NCBI GenBank assembly: GCA_007131845.1
Contig: SLPT01000312.1
Location: 1 to 7,721, forward strand
Reading direction: 5' to 3'
From: Desulfobacteraceae bacterium
GTDB taxonomy: Bacteria > Desulfobacterota > Desulfobacteria > Desulfobacterales > Desulfosalsimonadaceae
Length of the DNA: 7,721 bases
How positions within the stretch are numbered: the first letter of the stretch is position 1; each line of letters starts with the position of its first letter. The position numbers were made by a program, and so were the translations under genes. The notes under the pieces were generated by a model that was not told the DNA's origin, did not search any database, and saw nothing but the letters and a program-made list of their open reading frames with translations. Positions 6,857 through 7,721 of this stretch are shown one piece after another.

Positions 6857-6956
6857 AACCGATTACAAAGACGTCCATCGCAACATTTTTCGGGTGCATC
6901 ATTTGCATGCTTCGTAACCGCTAACGGCTGTGACGGCATTTGGCTATCCCATCCAT

Positions 6957-7721
6957 TCATGCGGTTTCCGGCCGGCTCCCTGCCGAGGCCGCCTCCGGTC
7001 CGAAAGGCTTGAGCAGGATAATCAGGCGCGGCAGCAGGGTCAGGGCGCCCAGGAGGGCGATGAGCATGGCTAGCCCGGAAAAAAGGCCGAATATGATCGT
7101 TGGAATGAAATTGGACAGAGACAGGATCGCAAACCCGGCCACGATGGTGATACAGGTGTAGTACAGGGCATAGGCGATGGAGCCGTGGCACCGGTGCATG
7201 GAGGCGATATAGTCTCCATCTGTCGCGAACTCCTTCCGGAACCGATAGATGTAATGTATTGAGTTGTCCACAGCAATCCCGATACTCACCGATGCAATGG
7301 TGATGGTCATGATATCCAGCGGGATATCGAACCACCCCAGCAACCCCAAAACCACGCCCGTCGACAGGATATTGGGAATCAGAGCGATCAGCGCGATCGT
7401 AAACGAACGAAAAAGAATCAAAAACATCCCCATAAGCGCAACCAGCACCACGCCGATGGTCAATATCTGGGAAGCAAATAACCGCTGCAGCACGTCGTTG
7501 TAAAGAACCATCATCCCGGTGAGCCGGACGTTTTCCTCCTCAAAGCCGAAATCTTCGGTCAAATCGCGGCGGATCTGCTGCAACAGCTCGTTTCTGCGAA
7601 GACCCTCGGCAGAGTCCACCACGCGCAGATTGATCCGCGTTTCATTGTGCTCGATGGATGCGTAGGGCGCCACGAGAATTTCCCGGTATTCTTCCGGAAA
7701 CTGGTTGAAAACCATGTTGAG
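6957..7721 (-). CDS. RND/MMPL-family membrane exporter, C-terminal part only
   Basis: Only the last 254 residues are visible; the frame is open to the right window edge, so the internal Met near 7715 is not the true start. The visible part begins with a soluble periplasmic-type stretch (about residues 1-83), followed by roughly five hydrophobic segments (about 85-103, 106-128, 135-155, 185-202 and 207-236), matching the second membrane half of RND transporters. The motif GIAVDNSIHY (148-157) in the middle of this bundle carries the acidic residue (D152) expected for proton relay in MMPL/RND exporters. The protein ends with a short polar tail. The cargo cannot be told from this part; lipid or hydrophobic compound export is typical for this broad family. 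It is co-directional with the glycogen genes but 503 bases upstream, with no visible functional tie. Confidence 0.85.
   Translation of the reverse strand, partial: LNMVFNQFPEEYREILVAPYASIEHNETRINLRVVDSAEGLRRNELLQQIRRDLTEDFGFEEENVRLTGMMVLYNDVLQRLFASQILTIGVVLVALMGMFLILFRSFTIALIALIPNILSTGVVLGLLGWFDIPLDIMTITIASVSIGIAVDNSIHYIYRFRKEFATDGDYIASMHRCHGSIAYALYYTCITIVAGFAILSLSNFIPTIIFGLFSGLAMLIALLGALTLLPRLIILLKPFGPEAASAGSRPETA

Larger units (their letters stand above)
6454..6956. other. Structured intergenic space between the exporter gene and the debranching gene
   Basis: These 503 bases contain no convincing protein gene. The part near the debrancher holds its promoter candidate, leader stem-loop and ribosome binding site. 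The part from 6650 to 6856 holds a run of short stem-loops: GGACC/GGTCC (6650-6662), CAGT/ACTG (6693-6704), ATGCAA/TTGCAT (6753-6767), CACCGG/CCGGTG (6785-6801) and the 12-bp inverted repeat (6818-6856). I looked for tRNA T-arm sequence and for GEMM, TPP and cobalamin riboswitch cores and did not find them. The 100 bases just past the exporter stop show no clear intrinsic terminator. Confidence 0.6.

Noticed and set aside
6580..6924. A 114-codon frame with a TTG start in the intergenic space, plus strand
   Set aside because: No ribosome binding site, no domain, and it runs straight through several inverted repeats, including the 12-bp pair; composition is not protein-like.
6571..6956. A tRNA gene or known riboswitch (GEMM, TPP, cobalamin) in the exporter-debrancher intergene
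   Set aside because: No T-arm consensus, no cloverleaf, and none of the conserved riboswitch cores were found on either strand.

Overview
This window reads as a chromosomal piece of a moderately GC-rich bacterium. Gene style and the short-type glucan phosphorylase suggest a Desulfobacterota (deltaproteobacterial) host, but this is an inference from protein style, not a database match. All three real genes lie on the minus strand, so the text runs from right to left in gene order: the end of an RND/MMPL-type membrane exporter (6957 to beyond 7721), a 1435-residue glycogen-debranching fusion protein (2146-6453), and an alpha-glucan (glycogen) phosphorylase (1-1771, C-terminus cut by the window edge).

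The centre of interest is a two-gene glycogen breakdown module. The phosphorylase shortens outer alpha-1,4 chains to glucose-1-phosphate and stalls near branch points. The large protein carries a GH13 TIM barrel with a complete D/E/D catalytic set and a C-terminal GDE (GH133-like) module with the expected GRD and HMPE motifs. It therefore looks like a bifunctional debrancher: transferase first, alpha-1,6-glucosidase second, the same logic as the eukaryotic AGL/Gdb1 enzyme. It is built from a bacterial/archaeal-type GDE plus a GH13 barrel and a middle region (about 580-770) that I cannot assign.

The two intergenic spaces are not empty. The 374-base space before glgP (1772-2145) holds a 28-bp near-perfect inverted repeat, an outer 8-bp inverted repeat, two candidate promoters with the same spacing, a tandem 12-bp repeat and a possible seven-codon leader ORF overlapping the glgP start. 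The 503-base space before the debrancher (6454-6956) holds a candidate promoter, a good ribosome binding site, and a run of short stem-loops including a perfect 12-bp inverted repeat. I see no tRNA, rRNA, CRISPR array, insertion sequence or known riboswitch class. The exporter end appears functionally unrelated to the glycogen genes and is separated from them by the structured space.

No genuinely new system is proven here. The best candidates for something under-described are the architecture of the debranching fusion and the structured intergenic elements.
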